64,000 nucleotides of DNA from Nitratireductor aestuarii. GTDB lineage: Bacteria > Pseudomonadota > Alphaproteobacteria > Rhizobiales > Rhizobiaceae. Below are positions 18,593 through 27,961 of this stretch, piece by piece; positions within the stretch are counted from its first letter, which is position 1; every line of letters begins with the position of its first letter. The position numbers and the translations under genes were made by a program. The notes beneath the pieces were generated by a model. The model saw only the letters and a program-made list of their open reading frames with translations, did no database searches and had not been told where the DNA came from. The stretch is from the NCBI RefSeq assembly GCF_014641695.1, contig NZ_BMIF01000003.1, forward strand, positions 186,001 through 250,000. Direction: 5' to 3'.

Positions 18593-19507
18593 ATGGCAAA
18601 AATTCTCGTGACAGGCGCATCCGGCTTCGTGGGACGCCATCTGGTTCCGGCTTTGGAGGCGCGCGGCCATGCTGTGGTCGAAGCGGGACGAAGGCGGAGG
18701 TCTGGCGCAGCGCAGCACGTTGCCATCTCTGACATCGGACCAGAAACGGACTGGTCCGGCAAGCTTGAGGGGATGGATTGCGTCATCCATCTTGCGGGCC
18801 TTGCTCACCGGAAGGCTCCGGACGAGCAGTTCCATGCCGTGAATGACCAGGGAACCGAGCGGCTCGTGGACGCCTGCCGCAGCGCGGGCGTGGGCGCCTT
18901 CGTGCTGTTGAGCAGCATTGCGGCGCGCAAGGCCGAACAACTTCCGCGAGAGGCCAATGCCTATGGCCGTTCGAAGCTTGCGTCTGAACGTCATGTGCTG
19001 CACGCAGCCGAGCTGGGCTCCCTAACAGGCATCATCCTGCGCCCGCCGATGATCTATGGCCACGATGCGCCGGGCAACTGGCACCGCCTTCAGCGCTTGG
19101 CGGCCGGTAGTCTACCCTTGCCGTTTGGCAGCGTGCACAACCGTCGCTCGCACTGTTCGATCGACAATCTCTGCAGCGCCATCGTCTCTGCGGTAGAGGA
19201 AGGAGTGCAGGGCAGCGGTGTCTACGAGATTGCGGATGAGGATCAGGTCTCGCTGGCGGAGACGCTTGAACTGCTGCGCGACGCAATGGGGAAGAAGGCT
19301 GCACTCTTGCCCGTCCCTGTGGCCATTCTTCGTGCTGCGCTTGCTGCACTTGGCCAGAAGAAGCTGGTTGAATCCCTGCTGGATGACCTGCAGCTCGATC
19401 CGTCGCCCTTCATGCGGGCTTTCAACTGGAAGCCGCCCGAAAAAGCAAAAGAGGCGATCCGGAAGTCCGGTCGCCTCTTCGCGAAATCGTCTGAAAGTGT
19501 AGCTTAG
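18593..19507 (+). CDS. NAD-dependent epimerase/dehydratase (extended SDR)
   Basis: 304 residues. The nucleotide motif is VTGASGFVGRHL (about 6-17), and the catalytic YxxxK is in NAYGRSKLASE near residue 125. It resembles UDP-glucose/UDP-GlcNAc 4-epimerases acting in polysaccharide synthesis; the sugar is unknown. The gene starts with MAKILVTG at 18593; an ATG nine bases earlier is possible. It is convergent with suhB and the two stop codons overlap by four bases. Confidence 0.88.
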   Translation: MAKILVTGASGFVGRHLVPALEARGHAVVEAGRRRRSGAAQHVAISDIGPETDWSGKLEGMDCVIHLAGLAHRKAPDEQFHAVNDQGTERLVDACRSAGVGAFVLLSSIAARKAEQLPREANAYGRSKLASERHVLHAAELGSLTGIILRPPMIYGHDAPGNWHRLQRLAAGSLPLPFGSVHNRRSHCSIDNLCSAIVSAVEEGVQGSGVYEIADEDQVSLAETLELLRDAMGKKAALLPVPVAILRAALAALGQKKLVESLLDDLQLDPSPFMRAFNWKPPEKAKEAIRKSGRLFAKSSESVA

Positions 19508-20295
19508 CGCTTGATCTGCAGCTGCTTCAGCAGCTTTGCCTTGATCTCTTCGTTGCCTGCAACGATGGAACCGCTGGTGAGCATGGTCTGCTCGCCCTGA
19601 CGATCACTGACGTAGCCGCCAGCCTCGCGTACCATCAGGATGCCTGCTGCTACGTCCCAAGGCTTCAGGTTCTCTTCCCAGAAACCGTCGAAACGCCCGG
19701 CTGCGACATAGGCAAGATCCAGCGAGGCGGCGCCGAAACGGCGGATGCCGGAAACTTCACCCATCACATTGCGCAGGTCGACAAGCGCCTGGCCGTGGTT
19801 GCCGTGGCCCAGGAAGGGCAGACCCGTGGCGATCACCGAGTGACCGAGTTCACGGCGGGCAGCAACGCGCATGCGGCGGTCGTTCAGGAACGCACCACCA
19901 CCGCGTTCGGCGGTGTAGAGCTCGTCCATGGCCGGGTTGTAGATGATGCCGGCAACAATCTGCCCCTGACGCTCAAGAGCGATGGAAACGGCAAAGACCG
20001 GAATTCCGTGGAGGAAGTTGGTTGTTCCGTCGAGAGGATCGACAATCCAGCGGTGCTGCGGATCGTCGCCGATCACCTCGCCGCGCTCTTCCATGAGGAA
20101 GGAATATCCCGGACGTGCGCGGGAAAGTTCCGTGAAGACAATTTCTTCTGCCCGCTGGTCAGCCTGGCTGACATAGTCGGCAGGTCCCTTGAGGGACACC
20201 TGAAGGTTCTGAACCTCGCCAAAATCGCGTGCGAGCGAACGGCCAGCCTTGAGCGCCGCCTGAACCATGACATTGATGATCGCCGAACGCGCCAT
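19504..20295 (-). CDS. suhB: Inositol-1-monophosphatase
   Basis: 263 residues. Metal-binding motifs are MEERGEVIGDD, WIVDPLDGTTNFLHG and ENLKPWDVAAGILMVREAGG. It dephosphorylates myo-inositol phosphates; SuhB homologues are also involved in RNA polymerase antitermination of rRNA operons. It follows efp by 134 bases on the same strand. Confidence 0.95.
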   Translation of the reverse strand: MARSAIINVMVQAALKAGRSLARDFGEVQNLQVSLKGPADYVSQADQRAEEIVFTELSRARPGYSFLMEERGEVIGDDPQHRWIVDPLDGTTNFLHGIPVFAVSIALERQGQIVAGIIYNPAMDELYTAERGGGAFLNDRRMRVAARRELGHSVIATGLPFLGHGNHGQALVDLRNVMGEVSGIRRFGAASLDLAYVAAGRFDGFWEENLKPWDVAAGILMVREAGGYVSDRQGEQTMLTSGSIVAGNEEIKAKLLKQLQIKR

Positions 20296-20429
20296 GATTG
20301 ATGATCCTGTGTTTCAAATAACATGTCTATTGTCTGAGAAGGCCAACGCGATGCGCCCGGCCTTGTCAGAATGGAATAGACCAAATGTCGGAGCGGCCCT
20401 GATGTTAAAACGGGCCGCGCTCCAGCTTA

Positions 20430-20993
20430 CTAGTCTGCCCGACGTAGATAGGTCAGTTCGTTCGTGTCCACCACGATTTTTTCGCCAGCGGTGATGAACG
20501 GCGGCACTAGGACGCGGATGCCGTTCTCGAGCACTGCCGGCTTGTACGAGGACGCTGCGGTCTGGCCTTTGACGACCGGATCCGCTTCCGTGATCTCGAG
20601 GGTAACCTGATCCGGGAGCGAGATGCCGATCGGCTTCTCCTGGTAGAGCTCGACCGTGACGGTCATGCCGTCCTGCAGGAACGCGGAACGCTCGCCAACG
20701 AAATCCTTCTGAAGCTCGAGCTGCTCGTAGGTCTCGCTGTCCATGAAAATCAGAGCTTCGCCCTGTTCATAGAGGAACGTGAAGTCCTTCTGCTCGAGAC
20801 GGACCTTTTCGACGGTCTCGGCAGCGCGGAAACGCTCGTTCAGCTTGGTGCCGTTCAGGAGGTTCTTCAGTTCGACCTGGTTGTAGGCGCCGCCCTTGCC
20901 GGGCTTCACCGCGTTGGTCTTGACTGCCACCCACAGGCTGCCGTCATGTTCGATGACGTTGCCGGGACGGATTTCGTTGCCGTTGATTTTCAT
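20430..20993 (-). CDS. efp: Elongation factor P
   Basis: 187 residues. It relieves ribosome stalling at polyproline. The modified-Lys loop [13 protein letters not shown] is present (K33 by this numbering). The neighbour order thiE-like, Sel1, efp, suhB is the rhizobial one. No epmA/epmB lysylation genes are seen in the window. Confidence 0.97.
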   Translation of the reverse strand: MKINGNEIRPGNVIEHDGSLWVAVKTNAVKPGKGGAYNQVELKNLLNGTKLNERFRAAETVEKVRLEQKDFTFLYEQGEALIFMDSETYEQLELQKDFVGERSAFLQDGMTVTVELYQEKPIGISLPDQVTLEITEADPVVKGQTAASSYKPAVLENGIRVLVPPFITAGEKIVVDTNELTYLRRAD

Positions 20994-21102
20994 ACGGATC
21001 TTCCGTTGTAAAACTGATGTCGCGGAGCTTGGGTCTGCTCAACACCACAATTCTCGCCCGTAGGCAAGATGTGTAGCCTTTAGGCGGATGAGAAAAGCGT
21101 TC

Positions 21103-22086
21103 CTAGCGCAACGTTTCCATTCGCTCTGTTGCCTGCTGGACCTGCTCTTCTGTCAGGCCTTCCAGGAAGTCTTCCATGGCCTTGTCGATAAGTCCAGCCT
21201 GCCGCGCCCGCATGTACCACGCCGCCGCTGCAATCGGGTCGGCATTGACGCCGACGCCTGCAAGGTAAAGTTTCGCCACACGGTTGTGAGCTGCGATATT
21301 GCCAGCATCTGCTGCCCGCTTCAGCCAGGCGAAGCCCTCCGCGAAGTCAACCGGACCGCCGCGGCCCTCCACCAACCAGGTGCCGAAGTCGAGCTGAGCG
21401 GTATCGAACTTGTTCTTGGCGGCGAGTTCCAGCCAGCGACGGGCCTCTGCCAGATCCTGCGGCTTGCCGCCAACGCCTTCTGCGTAAACCTGCGCCATGG
21501 CATATTGCGCGTCGGCGAGCTTGGCGTTTGCCGCCTTCTCATACCAACCGACGGCTTCCGCGAACTTCCCGCTGTCGACGAGCATCTGCGCAAGGTTGAA
21601 CTGAGCCAGCGGCTTGCCGGCGTCGGCCGCCTTCCGCATCAGATCGAAAGCTTTTTCCCTGTCCGGCTTGACGAGTTGGCCGTCGACCAGAAGCAGGGCA
21701 TATTGAAGCTGAGCGTCAGGAACCCCCTTATTGGCCGCTTTCTCGTACCACTTGGTGGCTTCCCGCAGATCCTGACGGATACCGAGGCCGTTGGCCAGAA
21801 GTTCGGCCACAAGGGTTTGCGCTGCCCCATCTCCGCGTTCAGCGCGAGGGAGAGCAAGCCGGTATGCAGTCAGATAGTAGCCACGCTGGTAGGCTCCATA
21901 CGCCTCGTCGATGACTTCGCCGAAGCGTGAGGGATCGAGTTCCAGCTCCCCGGCGTCGGCGGGCGACGCTTCTTCGGCCTGCGGCGCGGGGCGCGGGCCT
22001 TTGCCGACGTCATCCTGCGCAAACGCTGGCCCGCCGCAGAGCAGGATGGCTGCTAGGATCGGAACAGGAAGCCGGAGGATCGTCAT
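21103..22086 (-). CDS. Secreted Sel1-repeat protein
   Basis: 327 residues. The signal peptide (about 1-24, ending GGPAFAQ) is followed by an acidic linker and about six Sel1/TPR-like helical repeats (about 65-320), seen as repeated A-x-x-W-Y-E-K-A-A and L-A-x-x-Y-x-x-G-x-G patterns. It is probably a periplasmic protein-protein adaptor. The ATG at 22086 starts the signal peptide and lies one base after the thiE-like stop; longer in-frame starts lie in the upstream gene. Confidence 0.88.
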   Translation of the reverse strand: MTILRLPVPILAAILLCGGPAFAQDDVGKGPRPAPQAEEASPADAGELELDPSRFGEVIDEAYGAYQRGYYLTAYRLALPRAERGDGAAQTLVAELLANGLGIRQDLREATKWYEKAANKGVPDAQLQYALLLVDGQLVKPDREKAFDLMRKAADAGKPLAQFNLAQMLVDSGKFAEAVGWYEKAANAKLADAQYAMAQVYAEGVGGKPQDLAEARRWLELAAKNKFDTAQLDFGTWLVEGRGGPVDFAEGFAWLKRAADAGNIAAHNRVAKLYLAGVGVNADPIAAAAWYMRARQAGLIDKAMEDFLEGLTEEQVQQATERMETLR

Positions 22087-22087
22087 G

Positions 22088-22741
22088 CTATTTTTCAAAT
22101 TCTGGTGCTGATTGATCGAGCAAGGCATTGGCCTCCGCGACCATCTTTGCCGGGTCGCTGCCCTCGGCGAAGACCGCAGCACTGAGCGCGACGAAGTCAG
22201 CCCCCGTATTGGCGACGTCGACAACGGAAGCGACTTCATTGCCGGCAAGCACGATGCAGGGGATCTCCATCATCTCCGACCACCACTGGCCGAGCGACAG
22301 GTTGCGCGAATGCGGCTCCGGCTTGTTGTCGAAACCGAACTTGCCGAAGAACACATAGTCGGGCTCGATCTCGCCCAGCACCATGGCCTCATCACGAGTC
22401 TTGATGCCGCCGCAGCCTACCATCATCTTCGACTGATACTTGGCGATCGCATCGGCAAGCTCCTCAGCCTTGCCCTCCAGATGCATGCCGTCGGCATGGA
22501 CCCGAGAGGCGATTCGCGGTTCGCCAGCGATGACCGTGGCGACGTTGGCGGCCTGCGCGATCTGCGTCAGGCGCTCGGCGTGAGCCTGGAACGAGACATC
22601 GTCGGCATCGTACTGCGGCACGATGAGCGAAGCGACATCGCCGCCGGAAAGGGCGCTCTGCAGACGCGCATCAATATCCGGACCAACGGGGGGCGCAATG
22701 AGCACGACGCGGCAACGGTTGGGTGTCTTTGGGCTACTCAT
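22088..22741 (-). CDS. Thiamine phosphate synthase (ThiE-like)
   Basis: 217 residues of a ThiE/TMP-synthase TIM-barrel form. DGMHLEGKAEEL and VGCGGIKTRDEAM fit the phosphate-binding loops, and PDYVFFGKFGFD the active-site strand. It differs from the classic pyrimidine-binding motif, so it may not make thiamine phosphate; a second full ThiE may exist elsewhere. I took ATG 22741 (MSSPKTPNRC). It is followed directly by the Sel1 gene. Confidence 0.78.
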   Translation of the reverse strand: MSSPKTPNRCRVVLIAPPVGPDIDARLQSALSGGDVASLIVPQYDADDVSFQAHAERLTQIAQAANVATVIAGEPRIASRVHADGMHLEGKAEELADAIAKYQSKMMVGCGGIKTRDEAMVLGEIEPDYVFFGKFGFDNKPEPHSRNLSLGQWWSEMMEIPCIVLAGNEVASVVDVANTGADFVALSAAVFAEGSDPAKMVAEANALLDQSAPEFEK

Positions 22742-22905
22742 GATCAGTACGAACTCGCATTGTAGAAGGCTATTGCCCCGCCATTCCGGCTGCATTTGGG
22801 CAGCGGATTGTTGTGGTCATCCGGACTGATACAGGAACGAATGAGAATTTGCGAGCATCCAAACTGGAAGATGCATGAACGGCGCTGAGACCAACTTCGT
22901 TAATA

Positions 22906-22920
22906 TTAACCATAAATTAA
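22906..22920 (+). promoter_or_regulatory. CtrA-type box TTAA-N7-TTAA
   Basis: TTAACCATAAATTAA at 22906-22920 has exactly seven bases between the two TTAA halves, the classic CtrA spacing, and contains the half-site TTAACCAT. It lies about 30 bases before the predicted start of the small RNA and 165 bases upstream of the divergent thiE-like start. Confidence 0.6.
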
Positions 22921-22939
22921 GCTTTATAGGTGATTACTG

Positions 22940-23039
22940 TGCATATCCAGTTCGTCTGGATCTGACTGAATGGTTCGGCCATTCTGTTTGACGCCTCCCT
23001 GTTTAAACTCCTGAGAGCCGCTTTTGCGGCTCTTTTTTT
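22940..23039 (+). ncRNA. Candidate trans-acting small RNA (start approximate)
   Basis: The 505-base gap between the thiE-like gene and rcdA has a full sRNA layout. Hairpin 1 is 22945-22950/22956-22961 (ATCCAG/CTGGAT), hairpin 2 is 22968-22973/22979-22984 (GAATGG/CCATTC), then comes a single-stranded stretch with CCTCCCT (22994-23000, complementary to Shine-Dalgarno sequences), then a perfect terminator. A CtrA-type box and AT-rich promoter region precede it. There is no protein gene here that explains the terminator. I do not know a named homologue. Confidence 0.6.
23014..23039 (+). terminator. Terminator of the candidate small RNA
   Basis: Perfect eight-base-pair stem AGAGCCGC/GCGGCTCT (23014-23021 with 23026-23033) with a TTTT loop and seven T residues. 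No plus-strand coding gene lies upstream, so it ends a non-coding transcript. Confidence 0.88.
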
Positions 23040-23247
23040 GTTTTTACGGTCCCGAATGGCACAGCTTCTCCGCGTCCAGTGCTGCAGTTTCGTCTCGCAA
23101 GTTGAAAATGCGAGGGGGTTGATATCGCCACTTTCGCAGAGCATTTTGCGTGGAACGACGTGAACAGGGATTGGTTCTGCTCTTTGCGGGCAGCAAACGG
23201 ATATCGGCTGAAACATGGGTTCCATGGGAATTAGAGGTAGCTTCAAC

Positions 23248-23742
23248 ATGGTGAAACTCGCTGAGAGGCGGGTTTTTTCGCATTCCTTCAAGCCGATCTA
23301 TGACGAGGGGATGGGTCTGGTTGAGGAAGCCGCGGAGTTCCTCGATGGCGACGGCCGCATTCTGGTGCGAAGCCTCTCCCGCACGGCTGCATCGCTATAC
23401 GCAGCTGAGTCGATGCGGCTCACCACGCGCCTGATGCAGCTGGCCTCCTGGCTTCTGCTGCAGCGCGCGGCAAACTCCGGCGAGATGAGCCGCGAGCAGG
23501 TGGCTGCCGAAAAGGCCAAGGTCTGCCTCGACACTGCCGAGCCCGAGGAAGGCGCACCCGGTTGGGAAGAGCTGCCGGACGAATTCTGCGACCTGATCCG
23601 CCGCTCCATTCGTCTGGAAGGGCGTGTCCGCCGCATGGATCAGGAGATCTACGGCGACGGCCTGGCGTACCACAACGACTATCCGGTCAATCCGGTGTCC
23701 GACCAGATCATGCTTCTGGAAACAGCCTTCGCGCGGGGGTAA
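23248..23742 (+). CDS. rcdA: RcdA family protein (DUF1465), protease adaptor
   Basis: 164 residues, all helical. The conserved core SHSFKPIYDEGMGLVEEAAEFLD begins near residue 10, and DEFCDLIRRSIRLEGRVRRMDQ is near residue 110. In Caulobacter RcdA is an adaptor that, with CpdR and PopA, brings CtrA to ClpXP. I chose ATG 23248 with GAGG 11 bases upstream; in-frame ATGs at 23215 and 23224 are possible. It stands 330 bases downstream of the CtrA-type box, with the small RNA terminator between. Confidence 0.85.
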   Translation: MVKLAERRVFSHSFKPIYDEGMGLVEEAAEFLDGDGRILVRSLSRTAASLYAAESMRLTTRLMQLASWLLLQRAANSGEMSREQVAAEKAKVCLDTAEPEEGAPGWEELPDEFCDLIRRSIRLEGRVRRMDQEIYGDGLAYHNDYPVNPVSDQIMLLETAFARG

Positions 23743-23809
23743 TCCCTCCGCGTTTGTTTATTTTTTGTTCTCCTGCTTTCAATACGATTCTCCATGGCTA
23801 TGTTGAGCC

Positions 23810-24325
23810 ATGGCAGAGACGATTCGAATCATCGGTATTGACCCGGGCTTGCGCCGCACCGGTTGGGGCGTGGTGGAAAGCCTCGGAAATTCGCTGCGCT
23901 TTGTGGCGTCCGGAACGGTCCGCTCCGATGACAAGGCTGACCTCGCGTCCCGCCTTTGCCAGCTGCACGATGGCCTGGCCGAAATCCTCCACTTTCATAT
24001 GCCGCACGAGGCGGCGGTCGAGGCAACCTTCGTCAACAAGGATGCCACCGCAACGCTGAAGCTCGGGCAGGCGAGGGGCATCGCCATGCTGGTGCCCGCG
24101 CGCGCCGGCCTGCGAGTCGCGGAATATGCGCCGAACGCCGTGAAGAAGTCGGTGATCGGCGTTGGCCACGGCGACAAGAAGCAGATCCACATGATGGTGA
24201 AGGTGCTGCTGCCGAAGGCGACCTTTGACACGGATGACGCGGCCGACGCTATCGCCATCGCCATCTGCCACGCACATCACCGACAGTCTCCCGCCTGGCG
24301 TCTTGCAAGGGAATCTGCAGCATGA
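23810..24325 (+). CDS. ruvC: Crossover junction endodeoxyribonuclease RuvC
   Basis: 171 residues. It cuts Holliday junctions. The catalytic acids are D11 ([12 protein letters not shown]), E71 (AAVEATF) and the pair in [13 protein letters not shown] (D143, D146). It overlaps ruvA by four bases (ATGA). Confidence 0.97.
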   Translation: MAETIRIIGIDPGLRRTGWGVVESLGNSLRFVASGTVRSDDKADLASRLCQLHDGLAEILHFHMPHEAAVEATFVNKDATATLKLGQARGIAMLVPARAGLRVAEYAPNAVKKSVIGVGHGDKKQIHMMVKVLLPKATFDTDDAADAIAIAICHAHHRQSPAWRLARESAA

Positions 24326-24942
24326 TCGGCAAACTGAAGGGACTCATCGACGAGATCGGCGAAGACCATTGCATCATTGACGTGAACGGCGTCGGCTATG
24401 TGGTGCATTGTTCTGCCCGCACCCTGTCGGCTCTCGACCGCGTCGGAACCGCGACCACTCTCTATATCGAGACCTATGTCCGCGAGGACATGATCCGGCT
24501 CTACGGTTTTGGTACGGCGCTCGAACGCGAGTGGTTCCGCCTGCTGATGGGCAACGTGCAGGGCGTTGGCGCCAAGGTCGCGCTGGCGGTGCTGTCCACG
24601 CTTTCGCCATCCGAGCTTGCCAATGCAATCGCGCTGCGCGACATCGCCATGGTTTCGCGCGCGCCGGGCGTTGGCAAGAAGGTTGCCGAACGCATCGTCA
24701 CCGAGCTGAAATCGAAAGCTCCGGCCTTTGCAGGTGAGGCTTCGGGAACCATCGGCCTCAAGCAGGAGCTTGGGGAGGGCGTGGCCCCCACACCGGTTGC
24801 TGACGCAGTGTCGGCGCTCGCCAATCTTGGCTATTCTCGCGACATCGCGGCTAACGCCGTAGCGGCAGGACTCAGGGCGGCGGGCGAGAACGCGGACACC
24901 GGCGCACTGATCAGGCTCGGTCTCAAGGAACTGGCGAAATAG
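24322..24942 (+). CDS. ruvA: Holliday junction branch migration protein RuvA
   Basis: 206 residues. It binds the four-way junction and loads RuvB. The N-terminal [26 protein letters not shown], the helix-hairpin-helix pair ([14 protein letters not shown] and [14 protein letters not shown]) and the C-terminal RuvB-contact domain are present. Coupled to ruvC; 67 bases separate it from ruvB. Confidence 0.97.
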   Translation: MIGKLKGLIDEIGEDHCIIDVNGVGYVVHCSARTLSALDRVGTATTLYIETYVREDMIRLYGFGTALEREWFRLLMGNVQGVGAKVALAVLSTLSPSELANAIALRDIAMVSRAPGVGKKVAERIVTELKSKAPAFAGEASGTIGLKQELGEGVAPTPVADAVSALANLGYSRDIAANAVAAGLRAAGENADTGALIRLGLKELAK

Positions 24943-25009
24943 GCATTTGCATGCTGAACCATCGCGTAACCGCGCCAGGTGCGGTATCTGAAGGCATGGA
25001 GCATCTTTC

Positions 25010-26053
25010 ATGAGCGAGGCAGACCGCCTCATCTCCGCCGAGAAGCGTGGAGAGGATTTTGACACTACCATGCGCCCGCAGTCGCTGGACGACTTTGTGG
25101 GCCAGAAGGCCGCGCGCGCCAACTTGAAGGTGTTCATCGAGGCTGCCCGTTCACGTGGCGAAGCTTTGGACCACGTGCTCTTCGTTGGTCCTCCCGGCCT
25201 TGGCAAGACGACGCTGGCGCAGATCATGGCACGTGAGCTCGGCGTGAACTTCCGCTCGACTTCCGGCCCGGTGATCGCAAAGGCGGGCGATCTCGCTGCA
25301 CTCCTGACCAACCTCGAAGAGCGCGACGTGCTCTTCATCGACGAGATCCATCGCCTGAACCCGGCCGTCGAGGAAATTCTCTATCCCGCGATGGAGGACT
25401 ACCAGCTCGACCTCATCATCGGTGAGGGCCCTGCGGCGCGTTCGGTGAAGATCGATCTGGCGAAGTTCACGCTGGTCGCCGCGACCACCCGCCTGGGCCT
25501 GCTGACGACGCCGCTGCGCGACCGTTTCGGCATTCCGGTCCGGCTCGATTTTTACACCGTCGACGAGCTTCAGCTGATCGTCAATCGCGGCGCCCGCATC
25601 CTGGGCCTGCCGATGGACGATGAAGGTGCCGAGGAAATCGCCCGCCGCTCACGCGGCACGCCGCGTATCGCGGGCCGGCTTCTGCGCCGCGTGCGTGATT
25701 TTGCGACCGTTGCCGGTGCTGAAATAGTGACGCGTAAGGTCGCCGATGAGGCGTTGAAGCGGCTCGATGTCGATGCGCTGGGTCTCGACCAGCTCGACCG
25801 CCGCTACCTCCACATGATCGCTGAAAACTTCGGCGGTGGTCCGGTCGGTATCGAGACGATTGCAGCCGCACTCTCCGAGCCGCGCGATGCGATCGAGGAC
25901 ATCATTGAGCCCTACCAGATCCAGCAGGGCTTCATTCAACGCACTCCGCGCGGTCGCGTGTTGACGGCGCGCGCCTGGAAGCATATCGGCCTGCCTATGC
26001 CGAAGGCGGTTGCCGACGCGCAGATCAACCTGTTCCAGGACGACGAGGGCTAG
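25010..26053 (+). CDS. ruvB: Holliday junction ATPase RuvB
   Basis: 347 residues. AAA+ motor of branch migration. Walker [10 protein letters not shown] is at residues 60-68, Walker B is LFIDEIHRL, sensor I VAATTRLG, and the winged-helix C-terminus is complete ([14 protein letters not shown]). It completes the ruvCAB set, which precedes the Tol genes as is usual. Confidence 0.97.
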   Translation: MSEADRLISAEKRGEDFDTTMRPQSLDDFVGQKAARANLKVFIEAARSRGEALDHVLFVGPPGLGKTTLAQIMARELGVNFRSTSGPVIAKAGDLAALLTNLEERDVLFIDEIHRLNPAVEEILYPAMEDYQLDLIIGEGPAARSVKIDLAKFTLVAATTRLGLLTTPLRDRFGIPVRLDFYTVDELQLIVNRGARILGLPMDDEGAEEIARRSRGTPRIAGRLLRRVRDFATVAGAEIVTRKVADEALKRLDVDALGLDQLDRRYLHMIAENFGGGPVGIETIAAALSEPRDAIEDIIEPYQIQQGFIQRTPRGRVLTARAWKHIGLPMPKAVADAQINLFQDDEG

Positions 26054-26074
26054 GGCCGAAAGGCTGTTCCAACG

Positions 26075-26548
26075 ATGGAAGCAGAAACAGCAAACGATCC
26101 GGAACTTCTGGCTGGCATCTCCGGCAAGCTCACGGCAGAAGGCCATGTGCTGAAGGCGCGGGTCTACTTTGCGGATACGGACTTCACCGGCGTTGTCTAC
26201 CATGCCCGCTATCTGGAGTTTCTGGAGCGCGGCCGTTCTGACTTTCTCCGCCTTGCCGGCGTTCATCACACCGAGCTTGCCGATGGCAAACATGGCGAGG
26301 CGCTTTCCTGGATCGTCCGCCGCATGGAGATTGACTTCCGTCAGCCTGCCCGCGTTGACGATATCGTGACCGTCGTGACGCAAGTGGCTGAGATCTCCGG
26401 CGCGCGTATCCGCATGAACCAGAAACTCCTGCGGGATACTGAGCTCCTGGTCGAGGCGAAGGTGGAAGCTGCGATCATCGGCGAAAGCGGCAAGCCGCGC
26501 CGCTTCCCCAAGGAATGGATCGCTGCCTTTTTGGCGCCCGGAAGCTGA
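26075..26548 (+). CDS. ybgC: Tol-Pal-associated acyl-CoA thioesterase YbgC
   Basis: 157 residues, hot-dog fold. The active-site motif YFADTDFTGVVYHARYLEFLERGR (about 31-54) carries the catalytic Asp. It is the usual first gene of the tol operon and, in relatives, acts on short or acyl-ACP-linked thioesters in phospholipid metabolism. The start is 22 bases after the ruvB stop. Confidence 0.93.
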   Translation: MEAETANDPELLAGISGKLTAEGHVLKARVYFADTDFTGVVYHARYLEFLERGRSDFLRLAGVHHTELADGKHGEALSWIVRRMEIDFRQPARVDDIVTVVTQVAEISGARIRMNQKLLRDTELLVEAKVEAAIIGESGKPRRFPKEWIAAFLAPGS

Positions 26549-26778
26549 GGCCGCACACCTCACCTTGAACGTATGCGATTGTTGGCCGCAGTAACGGCTT
26601 CTTAACTATAAATAACCATACCATCACAGAAGCATTCGGGGCTCCGATGCCTTCCTTTGACCAAATTTAACCGGAAAAAGGCGCATAGGGGACTGCAGAG
26701 GCAAGACCGCCGGTGCAGCCACACGGGCGGGGCAAGTCTGCACAGAACGCTGCCCAAGAATTACGAGGATGATTATCC

Positions 26779-27507
26779 ATGGAAAGTGTAGCGCTCACCG
26801 CGCCGGGTGGTGATTTGTCTATCTGGGCGCTGTTTTGGCAGGCAGGGTGGGTGGTTAAGCTGGTGATGCTCGGCCTTCTGGCAGCATCCATCTGGACCTG
26901 GGCGATCATCGTGGACAAGCTGATCTCGTTTGCGCGTATGCGCGCGGCGCTTGATCGCTTCGAGCAGGTTTTCTGGTCCGGCCAGTCACTGGAAGAACTT
27001 TACCGCTCCCTGTCGGAACGCAAGACGACCGGCATGGGCGCGATCTTCGTCGCCGCCATGCGCGAATGGAAGAAGTCCTTCGAGAAGGGCGCCCGTTCGC
27101 CGCTCGGCCTTCAGATGCGCATCGACAAGGCCATGGACCTTGCGCTGTCGCGTGAGGTTGAGCGTCTCGAGGGCCGCCTTGGCTTCCTGGCTTCCGTCGG
27201 TTCGGCTGGCCCGTTCATCGGCCTCTTCGGTACTGTCATCGGTATCATGACCTCCTTCCAGGCCATCGCGGGTTCCAAGTCGACCAACCTGGCAGTCGTC
27301 GCACCCGGTATCGCTGAAGCGCTTCTGGCAACGGCAATTGGTCTGCTCGCCGCAATCCCGGCCGTCATCGCCTACAACAAGCTCTCTTCCGACGCGAACA
27401 ACATCGCTTCGCGCATGGAAGGCTTCGCCGACGAATTCTCAGCCATATTGTCGCGCCAGATCGATGAAAAGGTGGCATCGAAGTCTCGTGCCGAGGAGTA
27501 TGCATAA
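26779..27507 (+). CDS. tolQ: Tol-Pal system inner-membrane protein TolQ
   Basis: 242 residues with three membrane helices (about 20-42, 133-155 and 172-195). ExbB/TolQ motifs are SAGPFIGLFGTVIGIMTSF and PGIAEALLATAIGLLAAIPAV. With TolR it forms the proton channel that energises TolA. A 230-base upstream gap probably holds the tol promoter. The tolR start overlaps its stop (TAATG). Confidence 0.97.
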   Translation: MESVALTAPGGDLSIWALFWQAGWVVKLVMLGLLAASIWTWAIIVDKLISFARMRAALDRFEQVFWSGQSLEELYRSLSERKTTGMGAIFVAAMREWKKSFEKGARSPLGLQMRIDKAMDLALSREVERLEGRLGFLASVGSAGPFIGLFGTVIGIMTSFQAIAGSKSTNLAVVAPGIAEALLATAIGLLAAIPAVIAYNKLSSDANNIASRMEGFADEFSAILSRQIDEKVASKSRAEEYA

Positions 27508-27956
27508 TGGGGATGTCGGTTGCCGGCGGGCAATCTGGTGGAGGACGCGGCCGGCGTAGAGGACGCAGGCGGCCCGTATCGGAGATCAACGTCACGCCGC
27601 TCGTCGACGTGATGCTTGTGCTTCTGATCATCTTCATGGTGGCCGCTCCGCTCATGACAGTCGGCGTGCCGATCGACCTGCCCGAAACGCAGGCGAAGGA
27701 GATGAACTCGGATACGCAGCCGATCACGGTTTCCGTCAATAGCGAAGGGCAGATCTTCATCCAGGAGACGGAAATCCCGCTGGAAGAAGTCGTGGCCAAG
27801 CTGCAGGCGATTTCCAAGACCGGCTATGAGGAGCGCATCTACGTTCGCGGCGACAAGGCGGCCGATTACGGCACCGTCATGCGCGTGATGGCGCGTATCT
27901 CCGCTGCAGGCTATCGCAACCTTGGCCTCGTAACCCTTCAAGAACAGGACAGCTAG
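27507..27956 (+). CDS. tolR: Tol-Pal system protein TolR
   Basis: 149 residues. After a Gly/Arg-rich cytoplasmic head, one helix carries the channel Asp in PLVDVMLVLLIIFMV (D34). The C-terminal ExbD/TolR periplasmic domain ends NLGLVTLQEQ. The long Arg/Gly head (about residues 8-22) is longer than in E. coli. Confidence 0.96.
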   Translation: MGMSVAGGQSGGGRGRRRGRRRPVSEINVTPLVDVMLVLLIIFMVAAPLMTVGVPIDLPETQAKEMNSDTQPITVSVNSEGQIFIQETEIPLEEVVAKLQAISKTGYEERIYVRGDKAADYGTVMRVMARISAAGYRNLGLVTLQEQDS

Positions 27957-27961
27957 TTGCC

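Noticed and set aside
26613-26670. CtrA box before tolQ
   Set aside because: The TTAACTATAAATAACC stretch near 26605 has only one TTAA at the right place, so it falls short of the TTAA-N7-TTAA rule.
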